This document shows positions 11,087 through 22,956 of a DNA stretch of 64,000 nt, piece by piece (position 1 is the first letter of the stretch; every line of letters begins with the position of its first letter). Position numbers and translations under genes: made by a program. The stretch lies in NCBI GenBank assembly GCA_964017065.1, contig OZ024787.1, positions 7,611,899 through 7,675,898 of the forward strand, written 5' to 3'. The notes beneath the pieces were generated by a model. The model ran no database searches. It was given only the letters and a program-made list of their open reading frames with translations, and was not told the DNA's origin. The DNA comes from Haliclona indistincta (taxonomy: Eukaryota > Porifera > Demospongiae > Haplosclerida > Chalinidae).

Positions 11087-14000
11087 ATGATCAGTCTGCA
11101 CTCCACCATGTTGCACGTCAGAGTTTCTGTAGTACATGTAGTTGCTTTTATAGTATTTATGATATGGATCCCTGCCTCCACTTGTCAGCCTTACACCATA
11201 GTCGTATCTCGTGCGGCCACGGACAACAACAATATCGTGTTATCGTGCAATCTGAATAGTACGGTAACCGCAACTTTCTACCGCCGAAATGGCGACAGTA
11301 AAACGCTACTGAACTCAAACAACTTCATAATAAACAAAATTACAGAAGGTTTTTATTTCTGCAAAAAAGATGACTCAAGATCTAATGAACAACCTATTAA
11401 TGGTAAGTGAAAAGACCTTAGCATTAGTTTATATCTATCTATTTTCCCAACAGCATTTCCTACTTCTACCTTTCTTTTCAACAACCCTCCGAATGGTACA
11501 TGGGGACAAATGTACACTGCTAAATGCCCACACAGTTTTGGAGCTCTAGCTATAGAACGCCCTGATCTTTATTCTATTATCTGGACTGTACTTTACAGTA
11601 CTGGTGGCAATGTTGTCCTGAATTCAAGCACAACAGAATACACACTTAATAGCACAAATCTCACCATATCAAGATTCACTCCTTTTGTTAAGTCACTAGT
11701 TTGTGAAGTAAGAGTAACTGGAATACCAAGTTTCCTAGGCCAGACCGGAAATGTAGTCGAGCGAGTAGCCTTTCTTGAAAATATTGTTTCAGAAGGTGAG
11801 TATTGCACATCAATTAAACACTGTCATGACTTTGACGTCGCTCTCTGTTACAGATGGTCCTGTGCCAACCAGTATTGTTGAAGCTCCTCTAAAATCCATA
11901 GTCATAGCTGGATATAGTGCTGAGTTCCAGTGCACTGCTTCTGTACCTCAATTGCGCACAGTGATGTTTGAAGTGTTTGGAGGGAGTATCAAATCATCAT
12001 CTGAATCAAATTCTTGCAACACTTCTTTAACCACCCAAATCTGTACTGACTCTATTGGAGACCATCCAGTGACACTCACCTGTGACTACTCTGTAGGATT
12101 CCGAATCAGCTGTACACTGCGTATAGATAACTTCATGGAAAGTCAATCCAACAATGTTTCCTGTAAGATTATGAATGGGAATATGGTAGAGACAAGCAAG
12201 ACTGTTGGAAGGATTGTTGAAGGTAAAGAAGCAATGTGCATGTGTGTACAATTATACCTTTGTGTCATCAAGCTGGTTTGTTGCTATAAGGGGCCAATGC
12301 TAATTAAATTTTGGTGATAATTTAATAATGGCAGTAATTTAATAGTGCATTCTGAACTCACCTGTGAATACTCTGTAGGATTCCAAATCGTTGATATTGT
12401 TGTTGTCCGTGAACCCACGGACAACAACAATATCATGTTATTGTGCAATCTGAATAGTGTAACCATCTCTGGTGCAACTTTCTACCGCCGAAATGGCGAC
12501 AGTGAAACGCTACTGAACTCAAACACCTTCACCATAAACAAAATTACAGAAGGTTTTTATTTCTGCAAAAAAGATGACTCAAGATCTAATGAACAACCCA
12601 TTAATGGTAAGTGAAAAGACCTTAGCATTAGTTTATACGTATCTATCTATTTTCCCAACAGCATTTCCTACTTCTACCTTTCTTTTCAACAACCCTCCGA
12701 ATGGTACATGGGGACAAATGTACACTGCTAAATGCCCACACAGTTTTGGAGCTCTAGCTATGGAACGCCCTGATCTTTATTCTATCACCTGGACTGTACG
12801 TTACAGTACTGGTGACTATGTTATCCTGAATTCAAGCACAACAGAATACACACTTGCTAGCACAAATCTGATCATATCAAGATTCACTCCTTTTGTTCAG
12901 TCACTAGCTTGTGCAATAACAGTAACTGGAATACCAAATTTCCAATTGCAGCCTAAAGTTTACCAACAAGGCTTTCTTGTAGGTATTGCTTCAAACGGTG
13001 AGATGTACACATCAATTATACACTGTCATGACTTTGACTTTGCTAAATTGATGTTCTGTTACAGATGGTCCTGGGCCAACCAGTATTGTTGAAGCTCCTC
13101 TAAAATCCATAGTCAAAGCTGGATATAGTGCAGAGTTCCAGTGCACTGCTTCTGTACCTCAATTGCGCACAGTGATGTTTGAAGTGTTTGGAGGGAGTAT
13201 CAAATCATCATCTGAATCAAATTCTTGCAACACTTCTTTAACCACCCAAATCTGCACTGACTCTATTGGAGACCATCCAGTGACACTCACCTGTGAATAC
13301 TCTGTAGGATTCCAAATCAGCTGTACACTGCGTATAGATAACTTCATGGAAAGTCAATCCAACAATGTTTCCTGTAAGATTATGAATGGGAATATGGTAG
13401 AGACAAGCAAGACTGTTGGAAGGATTGTTGAAGGTAAAGAAACAATGTGCATGTGTGTACAAATACCTTTGTGTCATCAAGCTGGTTTGTTGCTATAAGG
13501 GGCCAATGCTAATTAAATTTTGGTGATAATTTAATAATGGCAGTAATTTAATAGTGCATTCGGAACTCCATATGCTACATAGAAGCTATAACAGGAGGCA
13601 TGCATGGACTGGAGTGTGGTTGATCAGGGGAAGTTTCTGACAGACAAACAGATTTGTGACATAGTGAATAAATGGGATAAATCTAGTGTGACAGTAGTTG
13701 TGTTCCAATTGCTAGCTCATGCTGTGAATCTGTTAATCATGTGTTTAAGGTGGCGGTGCACTTAGTTAATATTCAACACCTACGCAACGTGTGTTTTATT
13801 AATAACTATTTATAACTTCAGCGATTTACATAACAGTATGGGGAAAATAATACATGAAGCGTCTGTGGCTGCTATCTCGACTGTCGAGCAATAGATCGAC
13901 GCGCTTCAAGCGCAGCAGCATGCAGCGCCATCTTGCGCACAGACGTACAGAGCGAATTTCCGTAATACGATCTAGATTTTTTGTTAAAGAATTTTTTCTG

Positions 14001-16918
14001 GTCTAGGTTTGCTGTTTTGCCGCGTTAGCAAAGGAGTATCGAAAAATCGCTCTGTACGTCTGTGCGCGCTGGAATTTGTAAGCTGTAAACGAAGTTCTTT
14101 CGGGAGCAAGCAAGCCAAACTGGAGATAGCAGCCACAGATCGGTCTATACTGGGCGAGCTCGCTGCTCCACGTTAGCTAACACTTCGTGACTGAAACTTG
14201 CTATAATCGATGTACCGTACAGCCGGTTATTTTCGATGGTCAAATATTTCGTTAGTAAAATTTTAGATTGGATCTAATTTTCGATACTCACTCGCCGTTC
14301 GAAAATAAAATCCAGGCTAAAATTTATTACCCTTCGCTTCATCTCAAACTCTATGGCGTCGAGTCGGGCGTCGAATTATTGGAGAACTGTATATAGTCGT
14401 TAAACCACCGTCCAGCCACATTTTATGATTGTTAAATGGAACCACAGAGTCGAAGATAAGTTGCTGTACCGGCGCGGTGTCCGCCGCCTTTTCGCTTATA
14501 GTCGTGCGAGTAGTCTCTCGCGTGCAGCAGTGCGCATGGCAGACATTTCTCTAACAGAGGCGCTTGGCGTTCAGTTTTACTGCTATCGCTGCTCGCTGCT
14601 ACCGTCAGATTCTGCGTTGGAAGTGGGCTCTAGCCTCGATCTGTTCGCATGTGTCTGCACGAGAAAATTTTGGGTGTTCAAAATTTTTGGTATGGTTCAA
14701 ATTTTCGTGGATTTAATTTTCGAACGGCAGTCGGTGATCGAAAATTAAATCCAGTCGAAAATAACCGGCTATACGGTATATATATATAGGTTAGACGATG
14801 GATTCGAGGTGTCTACGGGATTTAGATCACCGCGGAAACCGATGTTTTAGACGTCCCGAGCGCGTAGCGCGAGGGCGTCTATTTCGGTTTCCAAGGTGAG
14901 CTAAATCTCGTAGGCACCGAGAATCTATCGTCTGAGGTGTTTAGACCATACCTGCGCTTAAGCAAACGAAGCGCTCGAGGTGGTAGAGAGCCCAGAGAAG
15001 TTCCCAGAGTCAAGCGACAGCCCGTTTTCAAACGATGGCAGTATAAACTCGCGTGCGTTTTTCGACGACGCCATTTTGTTGTGGTTATTAATGACGCGGT
15101 TAATTAAAGGTGGTCTAAGTGAAATCAGCGGTGGTCTACTTGATTTATTACATAGTACGTCATCTTTCACCAATCGGATTGCTCTATTCGAGGGCATTAA
15201 TGTAGGTTATTGACCGCGCGTAGTGTCTTCTATAGCAACAGACCGTTGCGTCTTTGCGAGTTTGAAAAATTCGCGATGTTATTGCGCTCACAGTGATGAA
15301 CTATGTAATAAATCATTTATTGCCCTACACAACTCGGGCATTAACCGACATTAATGACCTCGGGAAAGTCGGTTGCCCTCGTACAGTCTCGGGCTGCGCC
15401 CTCGACCGTTACTCGGGCGACCGACTTTCCCGCGGTCATTAATGTAGGTTAATGCCCTCGCGTGAGGGCAATAACTAATACTTAGTTTACCTCTGGCTGA
15501 CCAATCAAATTGCAGAATTACATTGAAGTATGGTCTAACGATAGACAAACACAATGCATACTGGAGCACGCCTGTACAAAATACTATTGCTGGAAAATAA
15601 AGCCACTTGTAAAGTTATGAATCTCATTAAATTGGCTCACCGCCACCTTAATGGAGCTGGGAGCTTGAGTGCTAGCCTTTGGGTTCAGGAAGCACTGTTC
15701 ATGAATTCATAAATTTTAGTCACTACTGTAATTCTCTTTGATGTAATTATTTACCTTGCGTGGGCGGGTGTAAAAAACATGGCACCACCGCGCAATAGGC
15801 AGCAAACTAAGCGCCGTTTTCATTATCACGCTATTTGTATGTTTTGCGTCGTTTCGGGTAGCTTGCTGGTACAAGAGTTCTATTCTCTCTCCAGGTAAGA
15901 CAAAATCATAGTTTAAACTGGTTATAAACCTCGGTTTTCTGTGCATATGTGAATTTGCATGATTCCTCAGTCGGGCTTCGCCAAATCCCCATATACACCT
16001 CTACCTTGGTGTATAACCTACATACACACCATCTGGCATTTAAAATACTTTCCAAGAGATTGGGTTACAGCAGCTATAGTGTATTCATAGTACTATTTTT
16101 AGTGGTCAGGGGAATGCCCTCTTCCTGTCCTCTGGTATTTCCTGTTGACTTGTTCACATAATCATTTTTATGACTCTACCCTTGAAATATTGGCTAGTCA
16201 CTATTAAGCAGTGTTTGTACTATTGCATGTTTATATGATAAGCAAAATTATAAAAATTTTCCACAGCTTTGCATGTTTATGAGTTTTCAGGACAAGGTAT
16301 ATTGAAACAGTGAGTGAATTGTGTTATCTAAACAATTCTGTTTTAATTGAGCTGGTTTTTCAGCTGCCTAGTTATTCATTCCTTAGTAGTGTGTGACTTA
16401 CTACCAGAGTGTGAAGGAGTGTCACAGCTTGTTTAATATGTATAATAACTCCTTCTAAAAGAAAATGTTTGTCTTGTGTGTTTGTTGTATTGTCATTGGC
16501 GCTATAGGCAATAACATGTAGGGATGGCTGCGATTCATCCCTACACGTTTAGGTTTTTTTTTTGCATATTATTACCGTATACGCACACTGTCGTTAAGTA
16601 CTTTCTTTTTTTCTCCTCGTGCAGTGAACAAGCTAAAGCCCCCAGAAACAAGTCGAATGGAAAATGGAAATTTGATGCTTTACAGTAGTCTACCAGATGA
16701 CATAATTTTATCTAAATTTATTGACACAATCAACGTCACTGTGAAATTTGAACCAGCTCAAGTCAACTGGGAAAATCAAAGCTACACAGCAGAACTCAAC
16801 AACCAGACACTAAATTTTGTGATTAATATAACCGATTCCTTCATTCCTCAGGAGATTTTCCGGGTTAAAGTCAAAGCGCCCTTCACTAATAACTTTTCTG
16901 AACTTTCTAATCTAATTG
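11087..16918 (+). CDS. Ig-like receptor locus B, cassettes 1-2 and first stalk, TM exon not found
   Basis: Exons, all phase 1: 11087-11402 (signal plus Ig1), 11454-11795 (Ig2), 11854-12222 (Ig3), possibly 12346-12606 (Ig1-like, rearranged start), 12662-12997 (Ig2), 13065-13433 (Ig3), 16625-16918 (FN3-like stalk). Lengths and sequence match receptor A closely (Ig3 is always 369 nt). The Ig1-like exon has a weak acceptor (AG at 12344-12345) and no signal peptide, so it may be skipped. A nested transposon cluster fills the intron before the stalk. No TM exon follows the stalk before the next Ig2 exon at 18127. The protein may therefore continue into the next cassette, or the TM exons were lost. 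The role is presumably surface recognition, as for receptor A. Confidence 0.65.
12390..12437. repeat. 19-bp inverted repeat at a rearrangement junction
   Basis: GATATTGTTGTTGTCCGTG is followed after 4 bases by its exact reverse complement. Upstream, 12357-12391 copies part of the Ig3 exon ('cacctgtgaatactctgtag'). Downstream the sequence is Ig1 exon. The junction looks like a template switch that inverted a short piece. Confidence 0.75.
13745..15651. mobile_element. TTAA-flanked TIR element containing nested foldbacks
   Basis: The ends are TTAAGGTGGCGGTG and its exact complement CACCGCCACCTTAA, which suits a TTAA-targeting (piggyBac-like) element. Inside are further palindromes: about 13861-14140 (arms with GGCTGCTATCTC and GCACAGACGTACAGAGCGA), about 14213-14780 (arms with AGCCGGTTATTTTCGA), about 14800-14940 (arms with GGAAACCG), and about 15200-15475 (arms with AAGTCGGTTGCCCTCG-like and GGGCGACCGACTT text). 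No transposase frame is visible. The insertion lies in the intron before the stalk exon of locus B and expands it to about 3.2 kb. Confidence 0.6.
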
Positions 16919-18126
16919 GTAAGTTATTGTGTTTGTGCATAACTCAATTTTGCCTGTTATTTTTGAGTGGTTTTTACAAGTCGCTTTGGTATTACCGCCA
17001 TTGCCAAAATGAGTTTTTGCACATAATTATCACTATTGTTATACATTTACTATCTGGAAGTGAATTTCTACTAGTGAATTTTTATTAGTGAAGTGAAACA
17101 TTTCTACTGAATCTGGAAGTGCCAGCGCTTGTAGGAAAATTATGAAAGTCGCCAGGACTGCTTGCTCGACGACAAAAAATCAAGATGGCGACTCTCAGAG
17201 CCTGAGCCGTAGCTGATCTTCGCTGTTTTAGAATTTCTCGAGATTCCAGACATCTAGGATTGATCAGACGATTGTTTTGAGCATGGAAATACCTTTGGCG
17301 AAGCGGACAGACGTTCTAAAGTGGTAAACTAAAATCGCTCCCACGCGAATTGTCGTGATGAGTCATCTTTCTTCTTCTTTCTTTCTTTAGTGAACGAATC
17401 ACTACCAAACCTGCACAATCGCACGTGTATATATCTGGAATAGTGCATTTTCTTCTTAGATAGGCATTAAACACTACCAGAAGCGAGTAATCCTTGAAAA
17501 GCATGGCTTTGGGCCGTTTTGGACTGAAGACGCCATTTTTAAATAATTAACACTGATCTGTTCTCAGATGACGGGTTAAAACTGACAGTCCTAGAGTCCC
17601 AGACGTGAACAAGTATTCTAGCTTAACGGCAGCAAGATTCTACTCACAGTAAGGTTCCTACGTATACACCACGCAGCGTATATTGTAGAAGCCTCTTTGG
17701 GTGTGATATTGATGAGATTGCTGCATGAATATGAATGTGTTATCCATATGAATACATCAACTCTACTAGGCGTGCCCCTACTATTTAATTATAGGCTTGC
17801 CGGCTGCATCATGAGTTGTCAGTGTTAGTATCTTCCTCATCCATTACGGTACTAACAAGTATCATGTTGTCAAATATCATACCTGGACTTGATATCCCTA
17901 TACTTTTCAGTTTTTTTATTAAAGCTTTTTTACTTTACTTTCTCCTTCTGTGACACTGAAATGAATTAGTGTTGGTTTAGTAGCCAGATTCCATTTTGGT
18001 ATTAGAAAACTTTCTTTATTAATTTGTGCGAAAGGTGCGAACTCACGTGTCGCTATCATGCAATTATTGAACGAAAAATCAAAAATATAGCTTACTTTGT
18101 TAAAATGTCTATTATTTTCCCTACAG

Positions 18127-21100
18127 TATTTCCTTCTACTCCCACGGATATATTTATCAACAGCCCTCCGAATGGTACATGGGGACAAATGTACACAGCG
18201 AAATGCCCATACAGTTATGGAGCTATAGCTATGGAACGCCCTGACCTTTTTTCTATCACCTGGACTGTACGTTACAGTACTGGTGACAATGTTATCCTGA
18301 ATTCAAGCACAACAGAATACACACTTAATAACACAAATCTCAACATATCAAGATTCACTCCTTTCGTTCAGTCACTAGTTTGTATAGTAACAGTATCTGG
18401 AATACCAAGTTTTCAATTCCAGATAGTCATGCGACGAGGCTTTCTTGAAAATATTACTTCAAACGGTGAGTATTGCACGTCAATTATACCTGTCATGACT
18501 TTGACTTCGCTCTCTGTTACAGATGGTCCTGGGTCAACCAGTATTGTTGAAGCTCCTCTAAAATCCATAGTCAAAGCTGGATATAGTGCAGAGTTCCAAT
18601 GCACTGCTTCTGTACCTCAATTGCGCACAGTGATGTTTGAAGTGTTTGGAGGGAGTATCAAATCACCATCTGAATCAAATTCTTGCAACACTTCTTTAAC
18701 CACCCAAATCTGTACTGACTCTATTGAAGACCATCCAGTGACACTCACCTGTGACTACTCTGTAGGATTCCAAATCAGCTGTACACTGCGTATAAATAAC
18801 TTCATGGAAAGTCAATCCAACAATGTTTCCTGTAAGATTATGAATGGGAATATGGTAGAGACAAACAAGACTGTTGGAAGGATTGTTGAAGGTAAAGAAA
18901 CAATGTGCATGTGTGTACAATACCTTTGTGTCATCAAGCTAGTTTGTTGCTATAACGGGCCAATGCTAATTAAATTTTGGTGAGAATGTAGTAGTATTAT
19001 CTTTGCCGATCGGCAATGATATGTAGAGATGACCTCGAACTAACGGATGGTGGCTACTCATGTGTGAAAATGAGTTATCACACATATCTCTACTGTTATA
19101 CAAGTTCTACTGTATTTTAACTATTTCTAAGTGAATCTGTAGTGTAAGCAGCCTATGAAAGTCGCCGGGACTGCTTGCTTGACGACGAAAATTAAGATAG
19201 TGACTCTCAGAGAGCCGTTGCAGATCTTCGCTGTTCAGTTTAACGTTTCTTGAGGTTTCAGTCATCTAGGATCGATCAGACGATTGTTCTGAGCATGAAA
19301 ATACCTTTGGCGAAGCTGGCTGAAGTTTCTAAAGCGGTAAACTGAAATCGCCGCCCACGCGAAGTGCCAGTTCATCTTCTCCTCCTCCTCCTCCTCCTCC
19401 TCCTCCTCTTCCTCCTCCTCCTCCTCCTCTTCCTCCTCCTCCTCCTCCTCCTCCTCCTTCTTGAGGAAGAAGTTCTTGAGGGTACTGTACACAGCAACCT
19501 GGTGATAAAAAGGAAGCATTGTTTAGCCTACTGCATGAATGATGCTACATGAATGACAGGAGCGTTTATACAAGGGTGCTTTCAGTGCTTAAGCACCCCC
19601 CTAAGAACCAGCAATTTCGGAGGAGCCAAGGGCCATACAGTAGTCGTGTTGTGTCTGTCTGTCTGTTGGCAGGATTTCTTGTCGCTCGCTGAAAACTAAG
19701 CGCTGAAACATGTACTAACACAAGCTAAAGTTTATGTTTGCTTGAAAATGAATTGTAACGATTTTGGTTATAAGGCTCTGTTTGTGAGTTACTGTGTCAC
19801 CTGGTTCGGTTTTGTAGTGCGCGCTGAAAGTTATAAGCTCTGAAACTAGCAATGCAAGTATAACATGGTATTATCTCGCTTTCAATCATGTGAAAACATT
19901 ATACGAAGCTTATAGTTTGTGAGTTATGGCGCAATTTGCTCACTCGCGATTGATAATGGCTGTTGGAATGTTGCTGACGATCTGGAGTTCTTCAAAGGCA
20001 AAGCTATCCACAGTTGACTACCTAGAAGCTGATAGGTTAGAATTTCACTACAGTTGTGGTCAACACTGATTGGCTTCTGATTGCATAACTATGATTGCTG
20101 TACAGAAAGTATAATAGCTGCAGTTTACTGTGTATGTCATTCCACCGAGCTGAGGCATCTGCACCTTCGGTAGCTAGTTTAATAAAGCATAACAAATAAT
20201 TAACCATGCTTAGCAGAAATAATTAATGCTTGCCATATTTAGTAAGGTGATTGTTAGGTTGCTGGCCATAGGAACGCATGTGTTACTATACTATCTCAGA
20301 GAACAGCTGCATTATGCATAGCCTTGCTTGAATTTATAATAACAAGAAAATTAAAAAGATTTCTATCGAAATCAAAAGGATGTAGGGTTGTGAAATCTAC
20401 CACTGGTCCGCAATGTAAACTAACATGGAACAAGCATGGAATGGTAACACAATTGACTTGCTAACAGACCATAGATCCCTACATCAGTGGCTGGTGTGGT
20501 TGACCTACTTGTTGACTGCTGACACCTGACGTGCATTCAGCTTGTGTACAGCCACTGATGTAGGGATCTATGGTCTGTTAGCAAGTCAATTGTGTTACCA
20601 TTCCATGCTTGTTCCATGTTAGTTTACATTGTGGACCAGTGGTAGATTTCACAACCCTACATCTTTTTGATTTCGATAGAAATCTTTTTAATTTTCTTGT
20701 TTGTGTCCTTTTTACTTTTTTAGTGAAGTGCAGTTCAAATAATTATCATGGACGTACTGAGCCGTCTTTGTTCCACCATTGTTTAGTTTCTTGTTGTTGA
20801 TGGCTTTTCTTTATTTTAAACTTGTAGCAAAAAATAATTGTTATGCTATACCATCAGCTCGCCTACGCATGTATGCATGCATGCAGTGTATACGAGCCCC
20901 GCCCACACTAGTTTGTTGACCTGTATTGTACGGCGGTTATAATTTATATCTGGCAAGCGCATAATGGTGATCCTATAGCTTGCCGTTCTTCGAAGACTGA
21001 AGACTCCATACAGATATGTGTTCTCCGTGAACCATACGGCGTGGAGATACTCAAGCTAGTGCTTGGTCACGTGCCCTAACCACTGCTTGGTCACGTGCGT

Positions 21101-22443
21101 ATTGCGCAATCACATTAATGGTGTCTAACACTTAGCTGACAATGGATCACGATCGAGAAATCGCGGAATTTATATCGCCGTTTCGCTAAAAACTAAGCTC
21201 AAAAGGCACATGCCAGGAGAATTTCACGACTGTTCGTGGGTGTTTTGGTCTCGGCACTGCTCGCATAGAGGCGCTAGGCGAGTTGAAGAAAGAAGAAGAA
21301 AAGCGGGAAGATGACGAAACACGATTTTCACCGTTTTTAGTTTCGTCACTTTAGCAACAATCTCGAGCAATCTCCTTGCTACTGTATGATGAGGCAACGC
21401 CAGATAGCAGATTTAAGTGTCTTTTGACGTATAAAATTCATCACCAGCGAAATATCAGCGTTTGAACGCTAATACGTTGTATGTAGCCGCCATCTTTTTT
21501 TTTCGTTAGACCCTACATAGGGAGGCACTACCGTCAACAGTGCCTCCCTAATGAATATTTGAGCGTGGTCAAAAATAATGGGTGTGGTTTATATGAATAC
21601 ATGTATACAATTAAGCACCCTCCTACTCCAAATCCTGGATACGCCACTGAATGATAGCTGCTACGTGAATTGATTACTATTTCATGGAGCAGTATGCTCA
21701 GACTCCGTTTCATGCATGCCTGATTTAACATGCAGCATCCACGTCCTTCCATCACTGTTTCTATGACTTTGGGGTAAAGTCTTCTTGCTTGTTTATGATA
21801 AACAAAATTATAAACATTTTGCATAGCTTGCATGTTTATGAGTTTTCAGGACAAGGTATAATGAAACAGTGAGAGAATTGTGTTATCTAAACAATTCTGT
21901 TTTAATTGAGCTGGTTTTTCAGCTGCCTAGTTTCATTCCTTAGTAGTGTGTGACTTATACGTACTACCAGAGTGTGAAGGAGTGTCACAGCTTGTTTAAT
22001 ATGTACAATATAAAAGGGAGATAACCAAAATGTTTGTCTTGTTTGTTTGTTGTATTGTCATTGGCACTAGGCAATAACATAGGGATGGCTGTGATTCATC
22101 CAGACACTTTTAGGTTTTTCTTTTGCTAAGTACTTTCTTTTTTCTCCTCGTACAGTGGACAAGCTAAAGCGCCCAGTAATAAGTCAAATGGAAAATGGAA
22201 ATTTGATGCTTTACAGTAGTCTACCAGATGATATAGTTTTATCTAAATTTATTGACACAATCAACGTCACTGTGAAATTTGAACCTGCTCAAGTCAACTG
22301 CGAAAATCGAAGCTACACAGCAGAACTCAACAACCAGACACTAATAAATTTTGTGATTAATAGAACTGATTCCTGTATTCCTCAGGAGCCTTTCCGGGTT
22401 AAAGTCAAAGCGCCCTTTACTAATAACTTTTCTGAACTTTCTG
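18127..22443 (+). CDS. Ig-like receptor locus B, third cassette and second stalk, partial
   Basis: Exons: 18127-18465 (Ig2), 18523-18891 (Ig3, 369 nt), 22156-22443 (FN3-like stalk, 288 nt), all phase 1. They can be spliced after the stalk exon at 16625-16918 or belong to a separate gene whose signal exon is missing. The stalk is followed by intron text matching receptor A up to the N gap. In receptor A the pre-TM exon lies about 350 bp beyond the matching point, so TM and tail exons are expected inside the gap. The cysteine pattern and glycosylation sites are intact and no stops occur. Confidence 0.6.
19374..19462. repeat. (CTC)n/(CCT)n microsatellite
   Basis: Nearly pure pyrimidine triplet repeat of about 85 bp inside the repeated intronic block. 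It yields a poly-Glu frame on the minus strand and a poly-Leu frame on the plus strand, both artefactual. Confidence 0.85.
20341..21551 (-). mobile_element. non-autonomous Helitron-family element, copy 1 (reverse)
   Basis: In reverse orientation it carries the palindromic end (20341-20701; long arms around a ~70-bp loop) and, at 21551, the hairpin end 'agggaggcac...tgcctccctaa'. The sequence between matches 35820-36665, including 'caagctagtgcttggtcacg', 'ctgatatttcgc' and the 'ggcgttgcc' region. Both termini match those of the 10-kb element at 24.94-34.92 kb. No coding sequence. It lies in the intron before the last stalk exon of locus B. Confidence 0.65.
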
Positions 22444-22682
22444 GTAAGTTATCATGTTGTGCATCACTCAATTAATTTTTACCTGTTATTTTTACTAGCG
22501 GTTTTTACAATGCAAGTCGCTTTGGTATATCCTTCTGTGACAATGAAATAAAATTAATTAACTTAGTATTGGTTTAGTAGCCAGATTCCATTTTGGTATT
22601 AGTATTAGTAAAGTAAAGTAAAAAAGTTTTAATAAAAAAATGAAAAGTGAAGGGATGACACTTGAAAAAGAAATGGAACAAG

Positions 22683-22882
22683 NNNNNNNNNNNNNNNNNN
22701 NNNNNNNNNNNNNNNNNNNNNNNNNNNNNNNNNNNNNNNNNNNNNNNNNNNNNNNNNNNNNNNNNNNNNNNNNNNNNNNNNNNNNNNNNNNNNNNNNNNN
22801 NNNNNNNNNNNNNNNNNNNNNNNNNNNNNNNNNNNNNNNNNNNNNNNNNNNNNNNNNNNNNNNNNNNNNNNNNNNNNNNNNN
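22683..22882. other. assembly gap of exactly 200 N
   Basis: The left edge breaks off in intron sequence homologous to receptor A (about position 7578). The right edge is already inside the minus-strand gene. The round size suggests a placeholder rather than a measured length. Confidence 0.95.
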
Positions 22883-22956
22883 AATCCAGACTAAAGAGAT
22901 TTCACTGAATACACCACACAATGATACTCATTACCCTATACAAAGTTGATAGATAC

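Noticed and set aside
19262..19552. Poly-Glu (minus) and poly-Leu (plus) frames
   Set aside because: Caused by the CTC triplet tract inside a duplicated intronic repeat, with no exon signals.
22574..22949. Frames crossing the N gap
   Set aside because: They consist mostly of undetermined bases.
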